Both the position numbers and the translations under genes were made by a program. Shown here in pieces: positions 43,094 to 51,407 of a stretch of DNA of 64,000 nucleotides; position 1 is the stretch's first letter; each line of letters starts with the position of its first letter. The stretch is from VRUE01 sp963753245 (GTDB taxonomy: Bacteria; Actinomycetota; Thermoleophilia; Solirubrobacterales; 70-9), in contig CAVWBK010000010.1 of the NCBI GenBank assembly GCA_963753245.1, forward strand, positions 1 through 64,000. The letters run 5' to 3'. Under the pieces are notes generated by a model. It ran no database searches. It saw nothing but the letters and a program-made list of their open reading frames with translations, and was not told where the DNA came from.

Positions 43094-44308
43094 CTAGATC
43101 TTGTGCCTCTGCAGGAGCTTTTTGCCGATCACCATGCGCTGGATCTCCGAGGTGCCCTCGCCGATCAAAAGCAGCGGCGCGTCGCGGTAGAGGCGCTCGA
43201 TCTCATACTCCTTGGAGTAGCCGTAGCCGCCGTGGATGCGAAAGCACTCCTCGACGCACTCCTTGCCGGTCTCTGAGGCGAGCAGCTTCGCCATCCCCGC
43301 CTCCAGGTCAGAGCGCTCGCCGGCGTCCTTGAGGCGAGCCGCTTTGCGGGTGAGAAGGCGCGCCGCCTCGATCTTGGTCGCCATGTCGGCGAGCTTGAAC
43401 TGGATCGCCTGATGTTGGGCGATCGGCTTGCCGAAGGTCTTGCGCTCCTGGCTGTAGCGCAGGGCCAGCTCCAGGGCGCGCTGGGCGATGCCGACGCCGC
43501 GCGCGGCGACGTTGACGCGGCCGACCTCAAGCGCATCCATCATCTGCACGAAGCCCTGCCCCACCCCCTGCTCCTCGCCGCCGAGCACGCGCGCCGCTGG
43601 GCAGCGATAGCCGTCGTAGAGGAGCTCGGTGGACTCGACCCCCTTGTAGCCCATCTTCTTGATCTTCGGCGGCACGGTCAGGCCCTTGAACTCGCCCTCG
43701 TTGACTTCCTTCCAGGGCTCCTTCTCGGTGATGAAGCAGGTCATCCCCTTGTAGGGCGGATCGGCCTGGGGGTCGGTCTTCATCAGCACGAAGACGACAC
43801 TTGAACCGAGCCCGTTGGTGACCCACATCTTCTGGCCGTTGAGCTCCCAATTGCCGTCCTCCCCCTTCTTGGCGGTCGACTTGATGCCCTGCACGTCAGA
43901 GCCGACCTCGGGCTCAGAGAGAGAGAAGGCGGCGCGGATCTCCCCGGTTGCCATCTTTGGCAGGAAGTGTTCCTTTTGCTCCTCGGTGCCGAACTTCATC
44001 AGCAGGTAGGAACCGATGAAGTGGGTGTTGACGACGCCCGAGATCGAGATCCAGCCCCGCGAGAGCTCTTCGACGATCATCGCGTAGGTGGTCAGATCGA
44101 GGCCCATCCCGCCGTACTCCTCGGGGATCGTCACCCCGAACAGACCAAGCTCCTTCATCTGCTCGACGATCGACTCCGGGAAGCTGTCCTCGTGGTCGAA
44201 GTGCTCGGCATTGGGGATGATCTGCTCGTCGGCGAACTGGCGCACCATCGCGGTGATGTCGCGCTGGATATCGGTCTGCTCGCTGTAGGCGGCGGTCTCT
44301 ACGGCCAT
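43094..44308 (-). CDS. mcd: Acyl-CoA dehydrogenase, probable methylsuccinyl-CoA dehydrogenase
   Basis: 404 residues from ATG 44308, with GGAG just upstream; the longer frame is low-complexity. The FAD-dependent fold shows LGLFGVTIPEEYGGMGLDLT, the substrate/FAD signature AAFSLSEPEVGSDVQGIKST, MWVTNGLGSS, KMGYKGVESTELLYDGYRCP, GRVNVAARGVGIAQRALELA, RKTFGKPIAQHQAIQFKLAD and IHGGYGYSKEYEIERLYRDA. The LLLIGEGTSEIQ stretch holds the usual catalytic Glu region. The pattern agrees with the acyl-CoA dehydrogenase of Streptomyces-type meaA clusters, which oxidises (2S)-methylsuccinyl-CoA to mesaconyl-CoA. This is the step after the mutase at 34709 and before the hydratase at 42124. Confidence 0.83.
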   Translation of the reverse strand: MAVETAAYSEQTDIQRDITAMVRQFADEQIIPNAEHFDHEDSFPESIVEQMKELGLFGVTIPEEYGGMGLDLTTYAMIVEELSRGWISISGVVNTHFIGSYLLMKFGTEEQKEHFLPKMATGEIRAAFSLSEPEVGSDVQGIKSTAKKGEDGNWELNGQKMWVTNGLGSSVVFVLMKTDPQADPPYKGMTCFITEKEPWKEVNEGEFKGLTVPPKIKKMGYKGVESTELLYDGYRCPAARVLGGEEQGVGQGFVQMMDALEVGRVNVAARGVGIAQRALELALRYSQERKTFGKPIAQHQAIQFKLADMATKIEAARLLTRKAARLKDAGERSDLEAGMAKLLASETGKECVEECFRIHGGYGYSKEYEIERLYRDAPLLLIGEGTSEIQRMVIGKKLLQRHKI

Positions 44309-44369
44309 TGCTCCTGCTCTGCTCGGGTTCTGAGGGGAGGCGAAGGATATCGCCGGGCGCCGCCCGGGC

Positions 44370-44753
44370 TCAGGCGGGCAGTTGCTCGAGCGCGCGCAGG
44401 CGGGCGACGACGCGGTCGGCGCGCTCTGTGAAACTGCGCAGGCCGGCGTCCTGGGCGCGCGCTTCGCCGGCGCCGAAACGGCGGCGCTCCTCGAGCATCG
44501 CGACGCTGGCCCGCTCGGCGAACTCGGCCGAGCGGTAGGCCTGCTCGGCGGCACGAGCCGCCTGCATGAAAGCCGCGCGGGCCTGCTCGGCGGCCTCGAT
44601 CGCGCTGGCCCCGACCGACTCGGTGAAGGCCCGCGAGGCGTAGGCGACCTCGAGCGCCTCCTCGATCCGCTCGATCAGCTCGCCGAGCAGCGGCGGCGCC
44701 GCATCGCCGGGGAGCAGCCAGTCGGAGGTGCTATCGCGCTCGGAAGCCTCCAT
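44370..44753 (-). CDS. Small helical hypothetical protein in the ethylmalonyl-CoA cluster
   Basis: 127 residues from ATG 44753. Nearly all alpha-helical and rich in Ala/Glu/Arg (LLGELIERIEEALEVAYASR, AIEAAEQARAAFMQAARAAE, QAYRSAEFAERASVAMLEER), with heptad-like spacing that suggests a coiled coil. No Cys or catalytic motif. It lies upstream of the dehydrogenase on the same strand and divergent from the lyase at 44838. No family is recognised and the ribosome-binding site is weak, so the call rests on codon usage and an otherwise empty gap. Confidence 0.5.
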   Translation of the reverse strand: MEASERDSTSDWLLPGDAAPPLLGELIERIEEALEVAYASRAFTESVGASAIEAAEQARAAFMQAARAAEQAYRSAEFAERASVAMLEERRRFGAGEARAQDAGLRSFTERADRVVARLRALEQLPA

Positions 44754-44837
44754 CGTCGCCGAGGGTACGCCGGGCGCAGGCGGCAAAATCACTGGAGCGA
44801 CTAGATTTCTGCTCGCACAAACCGACCGAGGAGCAGC

Positions 44838-45890
44838 TTGAGAAACCCCAGAGACTTTTTCCAGCCGCAGGCGATCGGGGCCCCCGAGCCGCTGCGTGAG
44901 ATCCCCGTCAAGCCGTCGCGGATGATCCACTTCCTTGACTTCTCCAACGAGAAGATGGTCGCCAAGGCCGCCGATATCGCCAAGCAGACCGACATCCTGC
45001 TCGGCAACCTTGAGGACGCGATCCCCGTCGATCGCAAGGAGGCGGCGCGCCAGGGCCTGATCAAGGCGGCCAAGGAGTCTGATTTCGGCCAAACCTCGCT
45101 CTGGACGCGGGTCAACTCGCTGGAGAGCCCCTGGGTGCTCGATGACCTCACCACCCTGGTGCAGGAGATCGGCGAGGTGCTCGAGGTCGTCATGGTGCCC
45201 AAGGTCGAGGGACCCTGGGATATCCACTACGTCGACCGGCTCCTGGCCCAGCTCGAGGCCAAGGCCGGCCTGCAGCGCCCGATCCTGATCCACGCGATCC
45301 TCGAGACCGCCCAGGGCGTCGTCAACGTCGAGGAGATTGCCGCGGCGAGCCCGCGCATGCAGGGGATGAGCTTTGGACCCGCCGATCTGGCCGCCTCGCG
45401 GCGGATGAAGACGACCCGGGTCGGCGGCGGGCACCCCGGCTACCGGGTGATGGAGGACCCGGCCGACCCCGAGAATCCCGAGGCCGACCGAGTCAGCGCC
45501 CAGCAGGACCTCTGGCATTACTCGATCGCGCGCATGGTCGACGCCTGCGCGGCGACCGGCGCGCTGCCCTTCTATGGCCCCTTCGGTGACATCAAGGACA
45601 CGGCGGGCGCTGAGACCCAGTTCCGCGCCGCCTTCCTGATGGGCTGCGTCGGCGCCTGGTCACTGCACCCCGCCCAGATCGCGATCGCCAAGCGGGTCTT
45701 CAGCCCGCCGCCCGAGGAGGTCCGCTTCGCCAAAAAGGTGCTCGAGGCGATCCCCGACGGACGCGGTGTCCACATGATCGACGGCAAGATGCAAGACGAC
45801 GCGACCTGGAAGCAATGCAAGGTGATGGTCGAGCTTGCCGAGATGCTCGCAGCGAAGGATCCAGAGCTCGCCACCGCCTATGGTCTATAG
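44838..45890 (+). CDS. mcl1: Malyl-CoA/beta-methylmalyl-CoA lyase (CitE-like)
   Basis: 350 residues, TTG start behind GAGGAG. It belongs to the HpcH/HpaI-CitE family: RMIHFLDFSNEKMVAKAADI, TDILLGNLEDAIPVDRKEAA (metal-binding Glu-Asp), LWTRVNSLESPWVLDDLTTL, EVVMVPKVEGPWDIHYVDRL, HAILETAQGVVNVEEIAAAS, MSFGPADLAASRRMKTTRVG and GAWSLHPAQIAIAKRVFSPP. The length and these blocks fit L-malyl-CoA/beta-methylmalyl-CoA lyases (Mcl1). It would cleave beta-methylmalyl-CoA to glyoxylate plus propionyl-CoA, completing the pathway segment encoded here. It is divergent from the dehydrogenase/hydratase genes. The AT-rich 45891-46074 gap follows. Confidence 0.85.
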   Translation: MRNPRDFFQPQAIGAPEPLREIPVKPSRMIHFLDFSNEKMVAKAADIAKQTDILLGNLEDAIPVDRKEAARQGLIKAAKESDFGQTSLWTRVNSLESPWVLDDLTTLVQEIGEVLEVVMVPKVEGPWDIHYVDRLLAQLEAKAGLQRPILIHAILETAQGVVNVEEIAAASPRMQGMSFGPADLAASRRMKTTRVGGGHPGYRVMEDPADPENPEADRVSAQQDLWHYSIARMVDACAATGALPFYGPFGDIKDTAGAETQFRAAFLMGCVGAWSLHPAQIAIAKRVFSPPPEEVRFAKKVLEAIPDGRGVHMIDGKMQDDATWKQCKVMVELAEMLAAKDPELATAYGL

Positions 45891-46074
45891 ATCCATTCAC
45901 TCAGTAGTTTCGCACTGAAACTAATAGGCATAACTTGGGTTGCGTGATCAAAGTGGTTGCGCGAATCCCTCAACCGTGCACACTTAGCCCTGGCTTGAGC
46001 GTGCTCGATCAATCCTCTTATTTATGGCTAAGGTCGCCGCCTGCGACAGCCGATAGGGAGGGAGTAGCGTCGCA

Positions 46075-47721
46075 GTGAGCACAACTACCGATATCCCGAC
46101 AGAAAACAGCGCCCTGATGACCTCCGCCAGCGATCTGACCCTCGAACCTCCCTTCCAGGGCGCCCAGCGCGGCGAAGCCCTCGTCCAAAACCGCCCGAGT
46201 CTCGGCAAAATGCCGCGCGCCAGGCGCGGAATCGGCTGGTGGCTGCTGCCCCTCGTCGACTTCGCCTCCTCCTCGGCGGTGCTGGCGCTGACCGTCGCGA
46301 TCAGCGGCGCGAAGCTCTTTCCCGCACTGCCGGTGGCACCGGCGCTGCTGGTCTTGGTCTACGGCGGCCTCGGCGTCTACGGCGCCGATCCCTCGCACAA
46401 AGAAGACGGCCTCGCCTGGCCGGTGATGCGGCTGCTGGTCGCCGCCCTCTTTGCCTGGTCGGCGTCGCTGCTGACGCCGCTCAGCGGCCCCGAGCAGCTC
46501 GCCCTGTGGGGCGGCTTCGTCGTCCTTGACAGCGGCGCCCGCCTGCTCGGCGGCCCATTCTTTCAGCGACTCGATGAGCCCGAGCGCTGGGTTTTGGTCG
46601 GCGAGGAGTCAACCGCGCAGCGACTGCGCGCCTTCGCGCCGCTCAGCGAGTACGCCAAGATCGTCGCGACGGTTTCCTCCGCTCACGGCGATACGCCCGC
46701 CGCGGCGCGGATCGCGGCGCTTGAAATCGTCGATCGCTACCACGCCGACCGGGTCGTGATCGCCAGCCAGCACGCCGATGACAAAGGCCTGCTCGACGTT
46801 GTCCGCGCCTTCAAGTCGATCGGCGTCCCGGTCAGCCTCCTGCCCCGCCCGCTGAATCTATTTGAGGCGCCCTCGACCAGCTTTAACCAGGTCGGTGGCG
46901 TGCCCCTGATCGACGTCCAGGCCCTCGCCGCTCGCGAGAGCGTCCCCTACGCCGGCCCCGACCGGCGCCGCAACCGCGAGACCAAGGTCAGCGTCGTCGT
47001 CCCGGCGATGAACGAGGAGCACAACATCGGCCAGGTCTTGGCCGAGCTGCCCGATGGCCTGCACGAGGTGATCCTCGTCGATGGCAATTCACACGACGCG
47101 ACGATCGAGGCCGCCGAACGCGCCCGCCCCGGGATCCGGGTCCTGACCCAGAGCGGGCGCGGCAAGGGCGACGCATTTCGGACCGGCTTTGCCGCGGTCA
47201 CCGGCAACGTGGTGGTCATGCTCGACGCCGACGGCTCCGCCAACCCGGCCGAGATCCCACGCTTTCTCGAGGCGCTGGAGGCCGGCGCTGACTTCGCCAA
47301 GGGCTCGCGCTTTCTCGAGGGTGGTGGATCCGCCGACATCACCAAACTGCGCAGCCTCGGCAACTCCTTTCTGAGCGGCACCGCGAACCTGCTGCACGGC
47401 ACCAACTTCACCGACCTCTGCTACGGCTACAACGCCTTCTGGGCCCGCTGCCTGCCGTTCATCTCGCTCGACGTGCCGGGCTTTGAGGTCGAGACCCTGA
47501 TCAACCTGCGCATCTCCGGTGCCGGCATGAAGATCACCGAGGTGCCGAGCTATGAGGCCGACCGGATCTCCGGACAGAGCAATCTGAAGACCTTCCGCGA
47601 CGGCTTCCGGGTGCTCGGCACGATCCTGCGCGAGGCGCGCAAGCGACGCGTGGTCCACAACGAGCGTCCAGCTCTGGCCAGCGAGGCGCAGGAGCGCGAG
47701 GCAGCCGCTACTGCTGCTTGA
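46075..47721 (+). CDS. CoA_binding_3 (WcaJ N-terminal half)-GT2 fusion
   Basis: 548 residues; GTG start behind GGGAGGGAG. After about 50 disordered residues come four hydrophobic segments (about 55-165; LLPLVDFASSSAVLALTVAI, LAWPVMRLLVAALFAWSASL). A Rossmann-like region follows (RWVLVGEESTAQRLRAFAPL to ADRVVIASQHADDKGLLDVV, ending GGVPLIDVQAL), which matches the N-terminal half of WcaJ/WbaP sugar transferases. The catalytic Bac_transf domain is absent. From about residue 300 there is a dolichol-phosphate-mannose-synthase-like GT2 domain instead: VSVVVPAMNEEHNIGQVLAE, EVILVDGNSHDATIEAAERA, MLDADGSANPAEIP and DLCYGYNAFW. It may glycosylate a polyprenyl phosphate carrier. It heads the plus-strand run to 56915. 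Confidence 0.8.
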   Translation: MSTTTDIPTENSALMTSASDLTLEPPFQGAQRGEALVQNRPSLGKMPRARRGIGWWLLPLVDFASSSAVLALTVAISGAKLFPALPVAPALLVLVYGGLGVYGADPSHKEDGLAWPVMRLLVAALFAWSASLLTPLSGPEQLALWGGFVVLDSGARLLGGPFFQRLDEPERWVLVGEESTAQRLRAFAPLSEYAKIVATVSSAHGDTPAAARIAALEIVDRYHADRVVIASQHADDKGLLDVVRAFKSIGVPVSLLPRPLNLFEAPSTSFNQVGGVPLIDVQALAARESVPYAGPDRRRNRETKVSVVVPAMNEEHNIGQVLAELPDGLHEVILVDGNSHDATIEAAERARPGIRVLTQSGRGKGDAFRTGFAAVTGNVVVMLDADGSANPAEIPRFLEALEAGADFAKGSRFLEGGGSADITKLRSLGNSFLSGTANLLHGTNFTDLCYGYNAFWARCLPFISLDVPGFEVETLINLRISGAGMKITEVPSYEADRISGQSNLKTFRDGFRVLGTILREARKRRVVHNERPALASEAQEREAAATAA

Positions 47722-47737
47722 GTACCGGGCAGCCCCC

Positions 47738-49537
47738 ATGGCGCGCCCGGATTCGAGAACCCGCAGTCACTTCGCCCCGATCGTTCTCGCCGCCGGTGGC
47801 GGTTTGCTCGTCTGCTCGATCGCCAACGCCCTCTCGCGAGCGACGCTTTCCCCCTCACCGCTGATCTACTGGGCGGGGATCCTGATCATCGCCGGGCCGA
47901 TCTTCTATCGGCTCACCTCCGAGGCGGCCTCGAGCGGTGAGCGACTTGCCCTTGTCTGCCTGCTCGGGCTCTCCCTCTATCTGGTCAAGGTGCTCCGCGA
48001 CGCGCCGCTATTCACCTTCTCCGATGAGCTGGTGCACGCCTTCAACGCGAACCAGGTGATTGCCCACAAACACCTCTTTCACCCCAACTCGATCATCCCC
48101 GTCACCGCCTACTTCCCGGGCCTTGAGGGAGCCAGCTCGGCGCTGATGGCGATCACCGGCCTCTCCAGCTTCAGCGCCGGAATCATCCTCGTCGGCGCCG
48201 CCCGACTGACCCTGATGGCGGCGATGTTCCTGCTCTTCTTGCGCCTCAGCGGCTCAGCCCGAAGCGCCGGGCTCGGCGTCGCGATCTACACCGGCAACTT
48301 CAACTTCGTCTTCTGGGGCGCCCAGTACTCCTACGAGTCGCTGGCCCTGCCGCTGCTGGTCGTGATCATGATGGTGCTCGCCGAGCGCGAACGCTCGCCG
48401 CGCAGCTGGGCCCGCGAGTGGGCGCTGCCGATCGTCCTCGGCAGCGCCGCGATCGTCATCACCCACCATCTCACCTCCTACGCGCTGGTCGGCTTTCTGG
48501 TGCTCCTGGCGATCGCCCACCGGCTCGTGCGCCACTCCTGGGACTGGCGCAACCCCTGGCGCTTTGCGCTTTTGGCGGGCGCCATGGCACTCGCCTGGCT
48601 GGTGCTGGTCGCGAGCTCCACCTTCGGCTATCTGGCCCCGGTTTTGAGCGAAGCCTTCGAAGCTGTCTTTCACACCGTCTCCGGCGAGGCGCCGCCACGG
48701 GCCCTGTTCCAGGGCAGCGGCGGCGCGATTCCGCCGACCCCGATCCTCGCCCGCGCCGTGGCCCTGCTCGCGGTCCTGATCCTCGCCGTCGGCCTGCCCT
48801 TCGGCCTGCGCGCGGCCTGGCGCCGCTACCGCCGCCAGCCCTTCGTGATGCTCTTCGGGCTCGCCGCGATCGCCTTCTTTGGGACCGTGGCGCTGCGCCT
48901 GGCGCCCCAGGCCTGGGAGACCGGCAACCGGCTCAGCGAGTTCCTCTTCATCGGCCTCGCCTTCGTCCTCGCCGGGGTCGGGCTGGAGAACTGGCGCCCG
49001 GTCTGGTGGCCGCGGATGGGACGCGCCCTTTTGAGCTGCGCCCTGGGCGTGATCCTGGTCGGCGGTGCGATCTCGGGCTGGCCCTGGGATGCCCAGTTGG
49101 CCAAGCCGGTGCGAATCAAGGCCGAAGGCCGAACGATTGTCTCACCACCGTTGGCGGTGGCCGAATGGGCGCGCGAACAGATCCCCGGCGGTCGCTTCGC
49201 GGCGCCGGTGGCCGACGCCCGCTTTCTCCTTGACCCCGGCGGTGAGGTGGCGATCGCCGGCGAGTCACCTGATGTCAGGGACATCATCGAAGACCCGACC
49301 CTGGAAGGCTGGGAGCTGCCTCTGCTGCGCGAAAACAATCTCCGCTACGTGCTCGTCGACCGCCGTGAAGTCGGCGGCGACGGGACCCGCGGCTTTTACT
49401 TCTCCACCAACGGCGCCGCGGTCAAGGAAGAACTCCTCCCCGCCGCGGTGGTGACCAAGTTCCAGGCGCTTCCCGAAGCGGCACGGATCTACACGAACGG
49501 GGCGATCACCGTCTATGACCTCGAAGGCAAGCGATGA
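47738..49537 (+). CDS. Multi-pass membrane protein, GT-C glycosyltransferase-like
   Basis: 599 residues with about 11-13 hydrophobic helices in the first 470. An early extracytoplasmic acidic segment (DAPLFTFSDELVHAFNANQV, in which TFSDELVHAF could be the GT-C catalytic acidic loop) is followed by NSIIPVTAYFPGLEGASSAL. The C-terminal 120 residues are soluble and extracytoplasmic (VAEWAREQIPGGRFAAPVAD, NLRYVLVDRREVGGDG). This is the layout of polyprenyl-phosphate-sugar-dependent transferases, consistent with the GT2 fusion gene immediately upstream making such a donor. The stop overlaps the next start (ATGA). Confidence 0.65.
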   Translation: MARPDSRTRSHFAPIVLAAGGGLLVCSIANALSRATLSPSPLIYWAGILIIAGPIFYRLTSEAASSGERLALVCLLGLSLYLVKVLRDAPLFTFSDELVHAFNANQVIAHKHLFHPNSIIPVTAYFPGLEGASSALMAITGLSSFSAGIILVGAARLTLMAAMFLLFLRLSGSARSAGLGVAIYTGNFNFVFWGAQYSYESLALPLLVVIMMVLAERERSPRSWAREWALPIVLGSAAIVITHHLTSYALVGFLVLLAIAHRLVRHSWDWRNPWRFALLAGAMALAWLVLVASSTFGYLAPVLSEAFEAVFHTVSGEAPPRALFQGSGGAIPPTPILARAVALLAVLILAVGLPFGLRAAWRRYRRQPFVMLFGLAAIAFFGTVALRLAPQAWETGNRLSEFLFIGLAFVLAGVGLENWRPVWWPRMGRALLSCALGVILVGGAISGWPWDAQLAKPVRIKAEGRTIVSPPLAVAEWAREQIPGGRFAAPVADARFLLDPGGEVAIAGESPDVRDIIEDPTLEGWELPLLRENNLRYVLVDRREVGGDGTRGFYFSTNGAAVKEELLPAAVVTKFQALPEAARIYTNGAITVYDLEGKR

Positions 49538-50307
49538 GGGGCCACCGCGACCTCGAGATCCTCTGCGGCGGCGCAGCGCTCTGCGCGCTGGCGGCGCTGG
49601 CGATCCCGCTGAGCGCGCTCAGCGTGCTCTTCGCCGTCCCCCTCGCCCTCTTTGCGCCGGGCTATGGGATCACCGCCGCCACCTTCGCCCGGCGCTCGCT
49701 CGGCGCCGCCCAGATCGCCCTGCTGAGCGTCGCGCTCAGCCTCATCACCCTGGTGCTCGGCGCCTTCTTGCTGAACTACGTTCCGGGCGGCCTGGGGGCG
49801 CTCTCCTGGGCCCTTTTGCTCTTGATCGTCGTCTTCGGCAGCTGCCGCTTCGCGGCGCTGGCGCGCAAAGCGCCAAAGCCGCGGCGCGAGCTGTTGCGGA
49901 TAGCGCTCGGGCGCCGCGAGGCGGCGCTGATCCTCGCCGGGGTCCTGCTGGCGGCGCTGGCGGTCGGGCTGGCGATGAGGACCCTGCCCGCCAAGAACGC
50001 CGACGGCTACACCGAGCTCTGGGTCAGCCCCGACGCGCTTAGCCAACGCGCCGAGATCGGTGTCGGCAGCGAGGAGCAGCACGCGGCCTCCTACCTGCTG
50101 CAGGTGCGCCTCGGTGCCGGCGGGCAGCCGCTGGTGCGCCGCTTCACCCTGCGCCCGGGCGAAACCCGCAGGCTCGGCTTCAAGGCGCCCCCCGCCCCCA
50201 GCTCAGCGCCGCTGGCGGTCTCGGCCCGTCTCTTTCTCAGCGCCCGCCCCGCCCGGGTCTATCGCCGGGTCTCGGCCTGGATCCCCGCCCCGCCGGTGCC
50301 CCGGTGA
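49534..50307 (+). CDS. DUF1616-like membrane protein
   Basis: 257 residues. Four or five helices are visible (ALCALAALAIPLSALSVLFA, IALLSVALSLITLVLGAFLL, ALSWALLLLIVVFGSCRFAA, AALILAGVLLAALAVGLAMR). A soluble C-terminal domain begins ADGYTELWVSPDALSQRAEI. The FAPGYGITAA loop after the second helix recalls the LPGY loop of DUF1616 proteins, which often sit with S-layer and surface glycan genes. Start and stop both overlap neighbours by four bases, so it is co-translated with the GT-C-like and GT2 genes. Confidence 0.6.
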   Translation: MRGHRDLEILCGGAALCALAALAIPLSALSVLFAVPLALFAPGYGITAATFARRSLGAAQIALLSVALSLITLVLGAFLLNYVPGGLGALSWALLLLIVVFGSCRFAALARKAPKPRRELLRIALGRREAALILAGVLLAALAVGLAMRTLPAKNADGYTELWVSPDALSQRAEIGVGSEEQHAASYLLQVRLGAGGQPLVRRFTLRPGETRRLGFKAPPAPSSAPLAVSARLFLSARPARVYRRVSAWIPAPPVPR

Positions 50308-51404
50308 GCGCTCCGGCGGCGGCTGAGCTGAGCGTCGACATCCTGATCGACAACTACAACTACGCGGACTTTCTCGGCGCCGCGATCGAGAGCGCCCTCG
50401 CCCAGACCCACCCCCGGGTCGCGGTGACCGTCGTCGATGACGGCTCAACCGATGACTCGCGCGAGCTGCTGGTCGACTACGAAGACCGGGTCGAGCTGGT
50501 GCTGAAGGAAAACGGCGGCCAGGCCTCGGCGCTAAACGCTGGCTTTGAGCGCTGCCGCGGCGACATCGTCATCGTCCTCGACGCCGATGACCTGCTGCAC
50601 CCCGCGGCGGCCGCGCGCGCGGCCGCCGTCTTCGCCGCCGAGCCCGCCCTCGCCAAGGTCCAGTGCCGGATGGAGACGATCGACGCCGCCGGAGCGCCGA
50701 GCGGCGCGATCAAGCCGCCCTCCCACCTGCCGCTTCCGCAGGGCGACATGCGCCGCGCGGAGCTCTCTTTCCCCTTTGACCTGACCTGGATGGCGATGAG
50801 CGCCAACGCCTTTCGGCGCGAGGCGTTGGCGCGGATCCTGCCGATTCCCGAGGCCGGCTTCCCGATCTGCGCCGATTGGTATCTGGTCCACCTGATCGCG
50901 TTGCTCGGCCCGGTCGCCTCGCTGGAGGAGATCGGCGCCTCCTACCGCGTCCACGGCGCCAACAGCTACGAACGGGGGGCGGCGCGAGTCGACCTCGACC
51001 ACATCCGTCAAACGGTCTCCCTCGCCCGCTCGACCGTGGCTGGACTCGAGCACCTCGCCGATCAGATCGGCCTGCCGCGCCCCGATCCGATCCTCTCGCT
51101 CTGGGACCTCGCCAACCGGCTGATCTCGCTGCGCCTCGATCCCGAGCGCCACCCGATCGCCGCCGATCGCGCCAGCTCGATCCTCGCCGATGCGATCCGC
51201 GCCGCCCGTCGCCGCTTTGACGCCAGGGCGCCGAAGAAGGCGCTCTACGTCGCCTGGTTCGCGCTCACCGCCGCCCTCCCCCGCCGCTTCGTCCCAGCGC
51301 TGGCTGAGTTCTTCCTCTACTCCGAGCGCCGCCCGGCCCTGAACCGCCTGCTCGGGCGCTTGGGCCGCCGGCAAACAGGGGATGATCTGGCAGGCTTGGC
51401 CTGA
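50304..51404 (+). CDS. Glycosyltransferase family 2
   Basis: 366 residues, GTG start overlapping the previous stop. GT-A motifs are VDILIDNYNYADFLGAAIES, VAVTVVDDGSTDDSRELLVD, ASALNAGFERCRGDIVIVLD with DADD (metal site), and FDLTWMAMSANAFRREALAR. The C-terminal 130 residues are helical and without known domain. It is probably an inverting transferase adding a sugar to the glycan exported by the Wzm/Wzt system further on. Confidence 0.88.
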   Translation: MSAPAAAELSVDILIDNYNYADFLGAAIESALAQTHPRVAVTVVDDGSTDDSRELLVDYEDRVELVLKENGGQASALNAGFERCRGDIVIVLDADDLLHPAAAARAAAVFAAEPALAKVQCRMETIDAAGAPSGAIKPPSHLPLPQGDMRRAELSFPFDLTWMAMSANAFRREALARILPIPEAGFPICADWYLVHLIALLGPVASLEEIGASYRVHGANSYERGAARVDLDHIRQTVSLARSTVAGLEHLADQIGLPRPDPILSLWDLANRLISLRLDPERHPIAADRASSILADAIRAARRRFDARAPKKALYVAWFALTAALPRRFVPALAEFFLYSERRPALNRLLGRLGRRQTGDDLAGLA

Positions 51405-51407
51405 GCG

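Noticed and set aside
45891..46074. Riboswitch or small RNA in the AT-rich gap after the lyase gene
   Set aside because: Only a short imperfect inverted repeat (AGTTTCG/CACTGAAACT) and no consensus I recognise; more likely ordinary promoter DNA.
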